Of a DNA stretch of 64,000 bases, positions 37,736 to 47,064 are shown in pieces; the stretch's first letter is position 1; each line of letters begins with the position of its first letter. The stretch covers positions 124,001 to 188,000 of the IMG/VR virus record IMGVR_UViG_3300050120_000361, one strand, 5' to 3'. The position numbers and the translations under genes were made by a program. Under the pieces are notes generated by a model. It was not told the DNA's origin. It saw only the letters and a list, made by a program, of their open reading frames with translations, and made no database searches. This DNA is from a virus.

Positions 37736-39565
37736 ATGAGCAGACTGAACAACCTCAACGAAGCGGTAATAGACACCACCAAATTCACAGGAAATGGCGG
37801 CGGTGACTTGAACATCAGACTCGCTAAGAAAGGCGCTGGAAAGTCCCTGCTTGACGACATTGAGGACGAGGACGCCGGCGCATTTGCGCCCCTTTTGCCT
37901 AACGACATTGTAGACACAAAGACAATAGCGCAGAGGCTCGCTGAAAAGAATGAGCAGTTGGCAGCCCAAACAGTTAAGGACACGAACAGGGCCGCCGAGC
38001 TTAAGGCGCTGATGCAGCTCAGGCAGAAGAAGCGCCCCGAGATAAGGCACCAGAAAACCGAGAAACAGGACCTGAACGCACAACTGCTCGACAGAACCGA
38101 TGCCGAGGAAATGCAGCTGCAGCTGCAGAACAGGCAGTTGATACAGGACTACACCGAGGCAACCGGCAACCGGCTCCCTGAAGACACTGAAATGGTGGAG
38201 ACCGTGGAGCAGATTGAGGAGGCGCTTGACGAGATACCGACAGGCGACAAGGAGGTCACGCTCGCGGACTTCGACATCGTTCCGACACCAATCCGCAAGG
38301 ACAAGACGGGCTACACAAAGACCCTCGTAACCATAAAGAAGGGCTCCGTTCCACAGGAGATGAGCGCGCTCGCCACTGAGGTTAAGAAGCTGTCCAAGGG
38401 CGTGATAAGGCACCGCATAATGGACATGCGCACCATAGCGAACACCAACAAGACGCAGCTGCGCGGGTCTGATTTAAAGCTCGGCCTCGTGTCAATAAAC
38501 TTCAAGCCCGACGGCGAGAGCCGCGTCAACAAGGGCACCAGGTTCATAGTGTCCGTTCCGGAGGACTTCCAATCCTCACGGGACGTTGTCGTGTACATAC
38601 AGGAAAGCCGCGACAAGACGATACTGGTCCTGAAAGGGAACACTTTCTCCAACTGGCCGACAATGCAGGAATTCCTTGCCGAGGCCATAGCGAATTACTA
38701 CCAGTACGGGTTCGCTTCAACCAAGACCATGCTCAAATCCAACGGCATAAGCAATCCGCTCCTTGCCGTGGTTAAGTCGGTTTCATCCTCTGGGAGATAC
38801 ACGGTCGAGCCGAAGACGGACGCCGAAGGGCGCATCGAGCAGCTAACCATAGAGAGCAAGGGCACTGACAACCAGTGGCTTCGCGTCGTGGTGCTCGAGG
38901 GGCAGCTTGCTGCGACATACAAGGTCAAGTGCCGTTCCGAGATTGACACCAATTGGTCAGTGGACATAAACAACCCAAAAGGGCATCCTCTCACCATACT
39001 GGACCTGAACGGGGACAAGTTCATAGGCATACTTGACAAGCTTTACGCGAAACAGGACTGGGGAATGGACTCTGGTGGAAGCAGGGAATACTACATGCTT
39101 GCCAAGCTGACCTACCGTGCGCTGAGGGACGCGTTCGTCAGGATGTGGACTATAGTGGATGAGCCGGAGACCAACGCAATAGGCCTGGTCATTGGCGGCA
39201 CGCTTTCGCAGAAGGACACCGCAAAGGACATACCAGGCTCGTACGCCGCGGAGGGCATTATAGGCAAGACCAGCCATTTCGACTACTTCATACTGACCTA
39301 CCTTGCGGTGCAGGAACTGGGCGGCGACAAGCGCAATCCGCAGGAGTACATCACCACGGACGAGTACCATGAAAAGTACAACATAGCCAACAGGGGCAGG
39401 TACCAGGACAGACCCGCTACCATTCTCAAGAAAGAGGGCGAAAAGCGCAACTACCACGCAAGGGTGTACAAGTTCCAGCTCGAATACGAAATAGCCGGCA
39501 GCAAGCACAAGCTTGTCAACAGCTCATTGGATGCCATACTCGAAGAGAGCGGCCTGCTCAAATAA
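37736..39565 (+). CDS. Unknown protein upstream of the tape measure
   Basis: A 609-residue protein. An L-N-E-A site lies at residues 7-10 (after N-N). The first 170 residues are charged and helical with long Glu/Gln stretches, and the rest is mixed alpha/beta with several tyrosine-rich strands. No known family was recognised. In T4 the equivalent position holds hub genes 27-28, but no sequence support for those was seen. It is flanked 10 bases upstream by the gp51/T-like frame. A tail or hub role is inferred from context. Confidence 0.55.
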   Translation: MSRLNNLNEAVIDTTKFTGNGGGDLNIRLAKKGAGKSLLDDIEDEDAGAFAPLLPNDIVDTKTIAQRLAEKNEQLAAQTVKDTNRAAELKALMQLRQKKRPEIRHQKTEKQDLNAQLLDRTDAEEMQLQLQNRQLIQDYTEATGNRLPEDTEMVETVEQIEEALDEIPTGDKEVTLADFDIVPTPIRKDKTGYTKTLVTIKKGSVPQEMSALATEVKKLSKGVIRHRIMDMRTIANTNKTQLRGSDLKLGLVSINFKPDGESRVNKGTRFIVSVPEDFQSSRDVVVYIQESRDKTILVLKGNTFSNWPTMQEFLAEAIANYYQYGFASTKTMLKSNGISNPLLAVVKSVSSSGRYTVEPKTDAEGRIEQLTIESKGTDNQWLRVVVLEGQLAATYKVKCRSEIDTNWSVDINNPKGHPLTILDLNGDKFIGILDKLYAKQDWGMDSGGSREYYMLAKLTYRALRDAFVRMWTIVDEPETNAIGLVIGGTLSQKDTAKDIPGSYAAEGIIGKTSHFDYFILTYLAVQELGGDKRNPQEYITTDEYHEKYNIANRGRYQDRPATILKKEGEKRNYHARVYKFQLEYEIAGSKHKLVNSSLDAILEESGLLK

Positions 39566-39575
39566 ACAAAATCAG

Positions 39576-39893
39576 ATGAAGATAGAGAACATATCCCAGG
39601 ACCGTCAGACCAAACTGATGATGGCCATTGAGGCTAACGCATCAAGCGTTAGGCGCAGAAACGTTTCCTATACGATATACTGCTATTCTGATTTCATGGG
39701 AGTAATAACCCTTACCGTGTCCGGCAAAAGAGGAAGCGTGACAAAGGCAATTGCTGTGAACTTTGACTTGCTGCTTGAGCGTTGGACTGTTTTCTCAGAT
39801 GGCAAGAAGTACACGCTAGACCAGTTGTCCGAACTTCAGGCAATTATGAAGAGCATTGTGGCCAAGGAAACTACGAACGCGGGCAAGATATAG
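39576..39893 (+). CDS. Small unknown protein
   Basis: A 105-residue protein starting at ATG 39576. An in-frame ATG at 39513 also exists but would overlap the end of the previous gene by 53 bases, so the later start is preferred. The protein has a basic N-terminal half, a V-I-T-L-T-V-S-G-K-R beta strand and a helical end. Its codons are AT-richer than those of its neighbours. No family is recognised. It stops with TAG. Confidence 0.5.
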   Translation: MKIENISQDRQTKLMMAIEANASSVRRRNVSYTIYCYSDFMGVITLTVSGKRGSVTKAIAVNFDLLLERWTVFSDGKKYTLDQLSELQAIMKSIVAKETTNAGKI

Positions 39894-39914
39894 CGGGTAC
39901 GCCCCGCGTTTTGC
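39893..39914 (+). terminator. Weak terminator-like hairpin
   Basis: A 5-bp GC stem (GCGGG with CCCGC) and a 6-base loop, followed by G then TTTT. It starts at the stop codon of the preceding gene. The stem is short, so its strength is uncertain. Confidence 0.4.
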
Positions 39915-40088
39915 CCCAAAAACGGCCAGTTTAATTATGGAGAAAAAACGTTAACTCAGTAGAAGAATATATAGCTGTGTGGAAATAAACGAACCAAATC
40001 TGGTTAATTTTCCCACAAACCAATCGAAAATGAGGTATTTGGGTCCTACGGTCAGCATAGAAGAAAATTTCAATCAAATCGGCACTTT
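39915..40088 (+). other. AT-rich leader of the tape measure gene
   Basis: A 174-base non-coding gap before the tape measure start at 40089. It is AT-rich with several A-runs. No Shine-Dalgarno sequence, clear promoter hexamer or strong hairpin was seen. It is the second longest gap in the window. Confidence 0.5.
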
Positions 40089-43000
40089 ATGAAATCAGCC
40101 GCCCTTGAGCAACCAACGCAAGTAGACATGGGCTTCTCGTCCATGGTTAACATGCTTGCTCAAATGGGCAAGGAGGAGAGGCAGCAGAGCGGAGTGCTTG
40201 GTTCAATACTTGAACGCGCCACGGAAATCAAGGTTTCCGTAACGGATGCGTTCAAGTCTTTCTCATTCGACAGGACTCAAAAATTCAACGTTTACCAAAA
40301 CATTCAGACAGCCCAGCACAAGACAAACAACTGGCTTGAGGCGCTCTTCATAGAATTGCTTTCGATACGCAAGCACGTCGTTGGCATAGAGTCCGGACAG
40401 GAGGGCATGAAGCCCAAGGCAGAAAAGATGCAGAGCGGCAGACCCCTCGACTACACCGAAACCTTCAAGAAATCAAACGACCATCTCTCGGCAATATCCG
40501 CAAACACCAAGTCAGCGCTCAAATTCCTTGAGGGAATAGCCAATGGCAAAAAGGTCGAGGCTCCCAAGGCCGGACACAAGGTTGGGGAGGAAGAGGATGA
40601 GGGCTTCCACGACACCAAAAAGAAGGTGAAGGGTTTCTTCAATGTGGCCGAGTTCGCCAAATCAATTGCGATACTGAACGCGAACATAACCAAGAAAATG
40701 ATAAGCGGGCTCGGAGCGTTCGAAAAGGCCTACGCGAGCCTTCTGGAAATGCCTGAAAAGAAGATGAAGACATTCACTGATGGGACTACCAAGTTCGGTT
40801 CAGTAATGGAGAAACTCTCCAAACAGATAAAGCCCGCCGCGATAACAATAGGCGTGCTTTCCGCTGCGTTTGTAGCTTTGAGCCTGTCTGTGACCAATCC
40901 GATATTCATTGTCGGTATGGCAACAATAGGCCTGTTCGTCACGCTCGTAAAAAGGTACGGCGGCGACAAGGACGCGGACAGGGGAATGCTGAAATTCGCT
41001 GAAGGCATAGGGATACTAACGCTTGCAATGGGCCTGATGCGCTTTGTGCAATGGGAGTCCGGTGCCAAGATGCTGGTATTCATTGCTGGACTCGGTCTGG
41101 CTATGAAGCTCTACATGAAACCCGCGGAGACTTCGGGAATGTTCAAGTTCGCGATGGGTATAGGCATCCTTACGGTTGCCATGGCCCTGATGAATTTCGT
41201 GGACTGGTCCTCAGGGGCCAAGATGCTGATATTCATTGGCGGTCTCGGACTGGCTTTGCGGACCTTCAGCGGTTCCGGCGCGAACGGCGGGCTCGGCAAG
41301 CAGTTGCTAGCTTTCGGTGAGGGGCTCGGCATAATGGTTCTCGCGCTCGTTGCTTTCAACTACATAAACTTCACTTCGGTCCTGAAGATGATAACCTTCG
41401 TGGCGGGGCTCGGACTCGCCCTCAAGCTGTTCGGAGAAGACAAGGGCGGCCTAAAATCCCCACTGCTCTCGTTTGCGTTCGGCATTGGATTGATGGTTCT
41501 TGGGCTGCTCGCGTTCGCTGAGATACCGCTCACGGCCATAATGAAGATGCTTACGTTCATTGGCCTATTGGGCCTTGAGCTCAAGCTTTTCTCCAACGGG
41601 GACGGCAAGTCGCCGATGCTTCAATTCGCAATGGGTTTGGGCATAATGGTTCTCGCCATGTATGCCATGAATGAGCTTCCGTGGGAGGCTCTCGGAAAGA
41701 CTTTGCTGTTCCTGGGCGGTCTCGGACTGGTTATGAAGCTGTTCGAAGGCGGCTCGGGCGCCGATTTCCTTATGATGGCAGGCGGCATACTGGTAATAGC
41801 CGGAGCCCTTTGGGTCTTCAAGAAGATAGGCTGGACCATGGCGGACGCCCTGATACTTGGCGGCACGATAACCATACTCGGAGTGATAGTGGCCGCTGCA
41901 GGAGCCCTAGCTGAGGTGATAGTCCCTGGAGCCATTTCAATGGTGGCTATGGGTGTTTCACTCGCGCTGTTCGCGCTCAGCCTGTGGGCAATATCCAAGC
42001 TTACGATAGACTACGAGTCTATAGCCAAATTCGGGGTGGCCGCTCTCGGCCTTACCACGATGATGGCCCTGATAGCTCCGCTAGCCGCTTTGGGCGCGAT
42101 AGGCGCTGTCCTGTTCCTGCCGATAGCCGCCGCAGCCCTTCTGGGTGCCGGCTCACTTATGCTAATATCCAAAGTACGGAATTATGATACGAAAAACTTT
42201 GCAGACGCGGTATTCGACCTCACATGGGGCTTTACCAAAATTGCTCCATTCGCTGCTCTTGGTGTCATTGGGGCTACTCTTTTTCTACCAATTGCAGCAA
42301 GCGCTCTCCTTGGAGCGGCAGCGCTCAAAGCAATATCGCTACTCGCTTTCGACCAAAAGGCAATCACAGCCTACGGGGTTGGCGTCAACTCACTGATCGG
42401 AGCCCTGGACAACCTGGGCATAATACAGGTCACTCGGACCGCGGCCAAGTCGGTGCTGCTGCTGCCAATATTCGCCGCGGCGACATTGGGAGCGCTCGCG
42501 CTTAAGGCAATGTCTGAAATGGACCTGAATGAGGGAAAGGTGAACCTGGCGGCCAAGCTAATAGACAGCTTCTCATCATCGATGATTTACACCATACTCA
42601 GGAACAAGGACAGGTTCGAGAAGGCGATGCCGGGAATAAACGCATTGGCCAAGCTTATGGGAATATCCTCGGACGTCGCCAAGGCGATAGGCATGATGGC
42701 CAACATGGAGTTCGTTGAGCATGGGGTCAGGAACGGGAAGCTGTACATCAAGTCCGTGCGCAAGCTGAACCCCGCGGACATGAAGCGGGTGGGGGAGAAC
42801 CTGGCCGTAATGCTCCAATGCCTTATCGAGCCTTTGACCATTCTCGGCTCTGACACGGCAACGTTCAACATAGGCGGCAGGAAGATAGCCAACCCGTTCA
42901 AGAACCCAAGCGCGCTAAAGGGGATAGACATGCTGTCCAGGGTTGGCGGTGCTTTCAAGCCATTAATGGACTCAATATCCGAGTACGCGAACCTGCCGCT

Positions 43001-43703
43001 CGCGTCAGACCCTAAGAAGCTTCAGCTGTTCACACAAAGTCTGATGTCGGTCATAAATACCATTATATGGGCGATAGACCGCGCGGCTACGATTAAGCAG
43101 GACATAGCTTCCAAGTCCATAACAACAATATCCAGGTTCGTAAGCTCAATGAAGGACCTTAACGTGGACAGGTTCAACGGCATAAACTCTGCGGTTGAGA
43201 AGTTCCTTGGCAACCTTGCGGATGACGTCAAGTGGAAGAAGATAGCCAGCAACATGAACATGCTCCAGCAGCAGTTCAAGGGTATAGCGTCCTCGATAAA
43301 CTCCATAGACATGGGCAAGGCCACAATGTTCGAGAAGAACGTGCGCAACCTGCTGGACAAGAACGCAGGCGAGAACCTCACCCTTGTGGTTCAGGAGCTC
43401 AAGGAGTTGTTCGGACTTGTTTCGGGGCAGTACAAGGCCCAGGCCGATGCTGCCCAGGCGCCAGCCAGAGACGACAAGAAGGACAATTCAATATCCTTCG
43501 GCTTCAACAACGGCCCACAGGACAAGAAGGCCGCTAAGGCCGTAGGGAAGCCCACTGAGCACGAGGAGATGACAGAGCTTATGAACCAAATAGGGATGGC
43601 GCTCGCGGCCATAGTTCAGCAGCTGACCGGCGTCAACGACAAACTCGCTGGCAAGTTGAAGGTTGTGACCACAACTGGAACGGCCAACAGCTTTTTACCG
43701 TAA
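40089..43703 (+). CDS. Tail tape measure protein with hydrophobic repeats
   Basis: A 1204-residue protein. A helical N-terminal part (about 1-260) leads to a long hydrophobic region (about 255-760). In that region a unit of about 40-45 residues recurs at least five times (F-A-x-G-I/L-G-I-x-x-L/V-A-M-A-L-M, then K-M-L-x-F-I-x-G-L-G-L). A second pair of repeats near 660-760 contains I-A-P-x-A-A-L-G-x-I-G-A. The C-terminal part is helical and polar and includes a Lys/Asp-rich stretch. Tape measures set tail length and often carry membrane-inserting regions that help DNA cross the host membrane. The position after the chaperone genes supports this. No Shine-Dalgarno sequence precedes the start. 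Confidence 0.8.
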   Translation: MKSAALEQPTQVDMGFSSMVNMLAQMGKEERQQSGVLGSILERATEIKVSVTDAFKSFSFDRTQKFNVYQNIQTAQHKTNNWLEALFIELLSIRKHVVGIESGQEGMKPKAEKMQSGRPLDYTETFKKSNDHLSAISANTKSALKFLEGIANGKKVEAPKAGHKVGEEEDEGFHDTKKKVKGFFNVAEFAKSIAILNANITKKMISGLGAFEKAYASLLEMPEKKMKTFTDGTTKFGSVMEKLSKQIKPAAITIGVLSAAFVALSLSVTNPIFIVGMATIGLFVTLVKRYGGDKDADRGMLKFAEGIGILTLAMGLMRFVQWESGAKMLVFIAGLGLAMKLYMKPAETSGMFKFAMGIGILTVAMALMNFVDWSSGAKMLIFIGGLGLALRTFSGSGANGGLGKQLLAFGEGLGIMVLALVAFNYINFTSVLKMITFVAGLGLALKLFGEDKGGLKSPLLSFAFGIGLMVLGLLAFAEIPLTAIMKMLTFIGLLGLELKLFSNGDGKSPMLQFAMGLGIMVLAMYAMNELPWEALGKTLLFLGGLGLVMKLFEGGSGADFLMMAGGILVIAGALWVFKKIGWTMADALILGGTITILGVIVAAAGALAEVIVPGAISMVAMGVSLALFALSLWAISKLTIDYESIAKFGVAALGLTTMMALIAPLAALGAIGAVLFLPIAAAALLGAGSLMLISKVRNYDTKNFADAVFDLTWGFTKIAPFAALGVIGATLFLPIAASALLGAAALKAISLLAFDQKAITAYGVGVNSLIGALDNLGIIQVTRTAAKSVLLLPIFAAATLGALALKAMSEMDLNEGKVNLAAKLIDSFSSSMIYTILRNKDRFEKAMPGINALAKLMGISSDVAKAIGMMANMEFVEHGVRNGKLYIKSVRKLNPADMKRVGENLAVMLQCLIEPLTILGSDTATFNIGGRKIANPFKNPSALKGIDMLSRVGGAFKPLMDSISEYANLPLASDPKKLQLFTQSLMSVINTIIWAIDRAATIKQDIASKSITTISRFVSSMKDLNVDRFNGINSAVEKFLGNLADDVKWKKIASNMNMLQQQFKGIASSINSIDMGKATMFEKNVRNLLDKNAGENLTLVVQELKELFGLVSGQYKAQADAAQAPARDDKKDNSISFGFNNGPQDKKAAKAVGKPTEHEEMTELMNQIGMALAAIVQQLTGVNDKLAGKLKVVTTTGTANSFLP

Positions 43704-43958
43704 CACTGTCGCGGGGTAAATACAATCAAGGGTATCGCAAAATGCCAATATATCAAGTTAAAATGAACAAAGCCATGTAAGCATGACGTACCTTGCCACA
43801 AGCGAATAGCAGTCAGTTGTAGCTACCTGTTGCATATCGTATTTGGGCATAAGTTCGAGGAATAGAGACGGCCTGTAAGCCATTGAACCTGGGAACGAGA
43901 AGTCATCATTGGAGTGCGTGCATTACTGCAGTTATTAACAATTTAACCCATTAACCAA
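43704..43958 (+). other. 255-base non-coding gap before the 497-residue gene
   Basis: The longest gap in the window. It holds a GGTAAATAC motif near 43715, several scattered short inverted repeats and an A/T-rich end leading to the start at 43959. No Shine-Dalgarno sequence, tRNA cloverleaf or terminator was found. It may be a long leader for an abundantly made protein. Possible promoter and structured leader are inferences. Confidence 0.5.
43715..43722 (+). promoter_or_regulatory. Candidate late promoter (GGTAAATA)
   Basis: A TAAATA motif stands 12 bases after the tape measure stop, not overlapping a stop codon. If used, it would give a 230-base leader for the gene at 43959. Confidence 0.3.
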
Positions 43959-45452
43959 ATGGCAATTACAAGAAAAGACTACGTCCTCAAAGTGACGGAG
44001 CAAATGGCCGAGAACGCTAAGGCGGTTCTTTCCGGACACGGACTGAAATCGCAGTTCATCAACCTTATTAGCAAGCGCCCGGACATCATCGCCAAATTGG
44101 CCGTGTTGGCCTGGTCATCAAAGACCGCGTCTAAAGGCGGCAAGGCTCTTCAGAAGAAGAACAACTTCAAAATCACGGCTTACGCCAACTTCGCGAACTT
44201 CAACTTCGGCGCGCGCCAGGACGTTGAAAAATTCATGGAGAAACTCACGCCGGCCGACCAGGCTTCATTCAGCAATGATGAGAACATTTTGACCATTCTC
44301 GCAATGGGCGACACCCCTGTGGGCATTGATTTGGAGGCGGACATCGTTAACGGCAAATCCGTTGCGCTGCCTTTCGCCAAGTCTGTTATGAAACAGTACA
44401 AATTCGGTACTGGGGCTTACATCGTGGTTATGTTCGGCGACTCTTGGCTCCAGCCAAAAGAGGAGAAAACGGCGAAATCAAAAGCAAAGGTTAACAGCCG
44501 CCTACAGGCCCGCCGTTCACCCGCCAAGGTTCGCGCCGAACTCGTTAGCAAGGCGAACGCCAAAAAGGCCGATTTGAAGAGCGATGCCATCAAATTGAAG
44601 AACGCCGCCGCCAAGCACGAAGGCGCCCTGCAGCAGTTCAACAACCTCGCGGCAACTGTTGGCGCTCCTGAAGGCGCCTCAGCAAAAGAGGCATTGGCAG
44701 CAATCAAGGCCTACAACACGACAAACAAGAAATTGATTGCCGGTCTGAGCTCTGACAATCTTCGCCAATACAACAAGGCTGCACGCCTCTACATGGGCGG
44801 CGAGAAAGCGAAAGCCAATTCGATACTTGCGAAAATCGGCATTCCCGAGCTTACTGACCTGGTTCGCGGCGGAAACAACGTAAGCACAGACAAAATCGTT
44901 GCTGCCCGCAAGAAGGCATTGACCGCCAAAATCAAGGAAATTAGCGCCGCAAATGAGGAGCTGCTTGTTAAGGTTGCTGAGTCAACCAACAGCAAGTACA
45001 AGGCGGACACCAACTTCAAGATCCGTGCCAATGTGGCAAAGATTAAGGAGCTTCGCGCGCGCATTGCATCTTTCAGCGAATTGACAACAATCGGCGCCGT
45101 TAAGAACAAGGCTTCATTGCTCTCTAAGGCGAACGCGCTTATTGCTGCTAATTTGAAGGCCGGACAGTCTGTGCAGGCAGCGCTGCAGAACGCGCTTTCT
45201 AAACTTCCGGTTGACGACGACACTAAGGAGCAGATACGCCAGCAGGTCATTGAGGGCGTTGCCCAGCAAGTGCCCATGCAGTACGCGGTCCAGCAGGCGA
45301 TACAGAACGTTGACCTACAGGCCGACGATGAGGTGGAAGCGGCCGAGGAGGAAATGGAAGATGATTTGGGATTGGATGACGATCTTGAACTGTCTGACGA
45401 CACCTCACTGGCAGGCAGCAAGTCTATTCAGGACATTCTTGCAAACCTCTAA
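43959..45452 (+). CDS. Ala/Lys-rich abundant virion or head-core protein candidate
   Basis: A 497-residue protein with a globular N-terminal part (about 1-160) and a long helical Ala/Lys/Asn-rich middle (about 160-440). It ends in a very acidic tail with many Asp and Glu (about 453-480) and a final S-I-Q-D-I-L-A-N-L. Codon use differs sharply from neighbours: isoleucine is nearly all ATT/ATC and arginine mainly CGC/CGT, while other genes favour ATA and AGG, which suggests very high expression. Shape and expression would fit a scaffold, internal core or DNA-binding virion protein. It has no family match I can name, and it is not an obvious capsid protein. A strong terminator follows. Confidence 0.6.
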   Translation: MAITRKDYVLKVTEQMAENAKAVLSGHGLKSQFINLISKRPDIIAKLAVLAWSSKTASKGGKALQKKNNFKITAYANFANFNFGARQDVEKFMEKLTPADQASFSNDENILTILAMGDTPVGIDLEADIVNGKSVALPFAKSVMKQYKFGTGAYIVVMFGDSWLQPKEEKTAKSKAKVNSRLQARRSPAKVRAELVSKANAKKADLKSDAIKLKNAAAKHEGALQQFNNLAATVGAPEGASAKEALAAIKAYNTTNKKLIAGLSSDNLRQYNKAARLYMGGEKAKANSILAKIGIPELTDLVRGGNNVSTDKIVAARKKALTAKIKEISAANEELLVKVAESTNSKYKADTNFKIRANVAKIKELRARIASFSELTTIGAVKNKASLLSKANALIAANLKAGQSVQAALQNALSKLPVDDDTKEQIRQQVIEGVAQQVPMQYAVQQAIQNVDLQADDEVEAAEEEMEDDLGLDDDLELSDDTSLAGSKSIQDILANL

Positions 45453-45496
45453 CGGCATTAAATTGGTTTAGTTTAATTAGTTCCAGCATTCAGAAT

Positions 45497-45522
45497 GCCC
45501 CGTCGCCGAAAGGTGTCGGGGC
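45497..45522 (+). terminator. Intrinsic terminator with GAAA tetraloop
   Basis: An 11-position stem (GCCCCG/CGGGGC outer, one T-T mismatch, inner pairs including one G-T) closed by a GAAA loop, followed by TTTGC. It is also enclosed by a wider CCAGC/GCTGG pair. Placed 45 bases after the stop of the highly biased 497-residue gene. Confidence 0.8.
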
Positions 45523-45547
45523 TTTGCTGGTAAAAAGCGGTTTCTAA

Positions 45548-46399
45548 ATGGCGATAAAACTTAGCAATGTATGGGAAAACCTCGACTCGTTAATAATGTG
45601 GATGGTCGACGATGCGCAGAAGGCCCGGTACAAAAAGATATATGATACCAAGACCGGTAAGCTGCTCATAAGCGAGATAGACTTTCTGAAGACAGTTTGT
45701 CAGGACTTCGTTGATGTTGTAACCTTCAGGTTCCTGTTCGACTACCCAACGAACGTTAAGAAGGGAATACTTGAAGCCATAAGGTCTGACATGGACCTTG
45801 TGGTTAACAAGCTAATGGTTGACCTGTACGGCCAGCTGAACGTGCACGACGTTAAGTTCCAGGGCGCCGATGAGGTTGAGGACATTGAAAGGTACCGTGA
45901 GCTTGACGGGCGCATAAGCGCCAACAGTTCCGCGCAGGAGGACATGCGGTGGATTAGGGATTGGGTCTTCGCCAGCATGGACGAAACCGACAAGCCCGAC
46001 ATAAACGCGCTTGAGGCCATTTACCGCAAATGGCTAAGAGTGACCGGGTACAGCAACGACTACGCCATGGTATCGCCCGGCGAAATGCTGCTTGAGCTCG
46101 AGCAGGCCAATGAGCCCATAGTGTCGCTTCAGGACCAGGTAGAGCGCGCCGTCAACAAGAGCCAGGAAAAGTACAAGTGGCTTGAGGAGCAGATACCGCA
46201 GCTTAACGGATACACTGACGCGGAGGCCCTGTGGCTCATGCAGCTAAAGGGTGAAATGTCCCAGGCCAACGAGGCCGAGCGGCGCGAACTTGACAGGATA
46301 TGGGGCGCTTTCCTCGAAGATACGGACTACGTAAATACAGCACAGAACCTGAGCATTGACGAGCTAATCGCCGTGCTCTCAACCAACGAAAAACAATGA
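45548..46399 (+). CDS. K-L-S-N-x-W family protein, member D
   Basis: A 283-residue paralogue of the genes at 31726-35886, about 10 kb away from them. The N-terminal module begins at residue 3 (I-K-L-S-N-V-W-E-N-L) and continues to about residue 95; its F-D-Y-P-T segment (near 60-64) stands for the F-D-G-Y-D of the other members. The remainder is charged and helical and does not match the C-terminal domains of A or B. It overlaps the next start by 4 bases (ATGA), which points to coupled translation. Confidence 0.6.
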   Translation: MAIKLSNVWENLDSLIMWMVDDAQKARYKKIYDTKTGKLLISEIDFLKTVCQDFVDVVTFRFLFDYPTNVKKGILEAIRSDMDLVVNKLMVDLYGQLNVHDVKFQGADEVEDIERYRELDGRISANSSAQEDMRWIRDWVFASMDETDKPDINALEAIYRKWLRVTGYSNDYAMVSPGEMLLELEQANEPIVSLQDQVERAVNKSQEKYKWLEEQIPQLNGYTDAEALWLMQLKGEMSQANEAERRELDRIWGAFLEDTDYVNTAQNLSIDELIAVLSTNEKQ

Positions 46400-47064
46400 G
46401 CTTACAGCCAGGAACATCATCCCTTACGGCGCCGCAGCCGCAGGTTGCCCAATTGGAGCTAACCTTCGCGGGCCCGCTCGTAAAGGACTCGTACGTTTCC
46501 ACCAAGAACGACCTCCCAAACCTTCCAGTGGCCACGAGCTATGAGCAGAAGATGGTATGGGTGAAGGCCGATAAGTCATGGTACTACATATCGAGCGGCG
46601 ACGGTTCGCTGCTATCGCACTGGACGCTTCTCGTTGGCAGGATGACCATAGAGGCTTACGACCCCGCAAACTCCCAGGGGTATGCGGCGGGCGACACCGT
46701 ATACCAGAACGGAATAATCTACAAGGCCGTACAGGACGCGCCGCAGGGCATTGCCCCGCAGAACGGCGCATACTGGCTGATAATAGCGGGCGACGGCGTG
46801 GCGTACCGCTTCGTGTTCCAGAACGTGTCGTCCTTCGCCGTGGTTACGCCCGTAAAGAACCCGCTGTTCGAGACTATAATAGGCGACATACAGATGTCCG
46901 GTTCAGACTTCGTGATAGGCGACGACGGAATGGTGGAGATACTCAACCAGGAGATAGTGCAGGCATTCGTGCAGAAGGACGACTCTGAAACCGGAAAGTA
47001 CAACGTGTACTTCGAGACTAACGGAACGCCATTCGCTATGAGCGGCGCCATCAATGTGAAATAA
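46396..47064 (+). CDS. Virion protein with chitin/cellulose-binding-like module
   Basis: A 222-residue protein. Residues 86-130 follow the carbohydrate-binding module 5/12 pattern: Y-D-P, Y-A-A-G-D-T-V-Y-Q-N-G, I-Y-K-A, a proline/glycine turn and W near the end. Such modules bind polysaccharide and are often found on phage fibres. The N-terminal part (about 15-80) is beta-rich with W-Y-Y-I-S-S-G-D-G, similar to fibre N-terminal units. It may help attachment to a polysaccharide-coated host or mucus. Start overlaps the previous stop (ATGA). Confidence 0.6.
   Translation: MSLQPGTSSLTAPQPQVAQLELTFAGPLVKDSYVSTKNDLPNLPVATSYEQKMVWVKADKSWYYISSGDGSLLSHWTLLVGRMTIEAYDPANSQGYAAGDTVYQNGIIYKAVQDAPQGIAPQNGAYWLIIAGDGVAYRFVFQNVSSFAVVTPVKNPLFETIIGDIQMSGSDFVIGDDGMVEILNQEIVQAFVQKDDSETGKYNVYFETNGTPFAMSGAINVK

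Noticed and set aside
39513-39575. Longer start for the 105-residue gene
   Set aside because: It would overlap the end of the previous gene by 53 bases and the added residues look like out-of-frame coding sequence.
43704-43958. tRNA or small ncRNA gene
   Set aside because: Short T-loop-like fragments occur (for example around 43854 on + and within the reverse strand), but no set of four stems could be paired.
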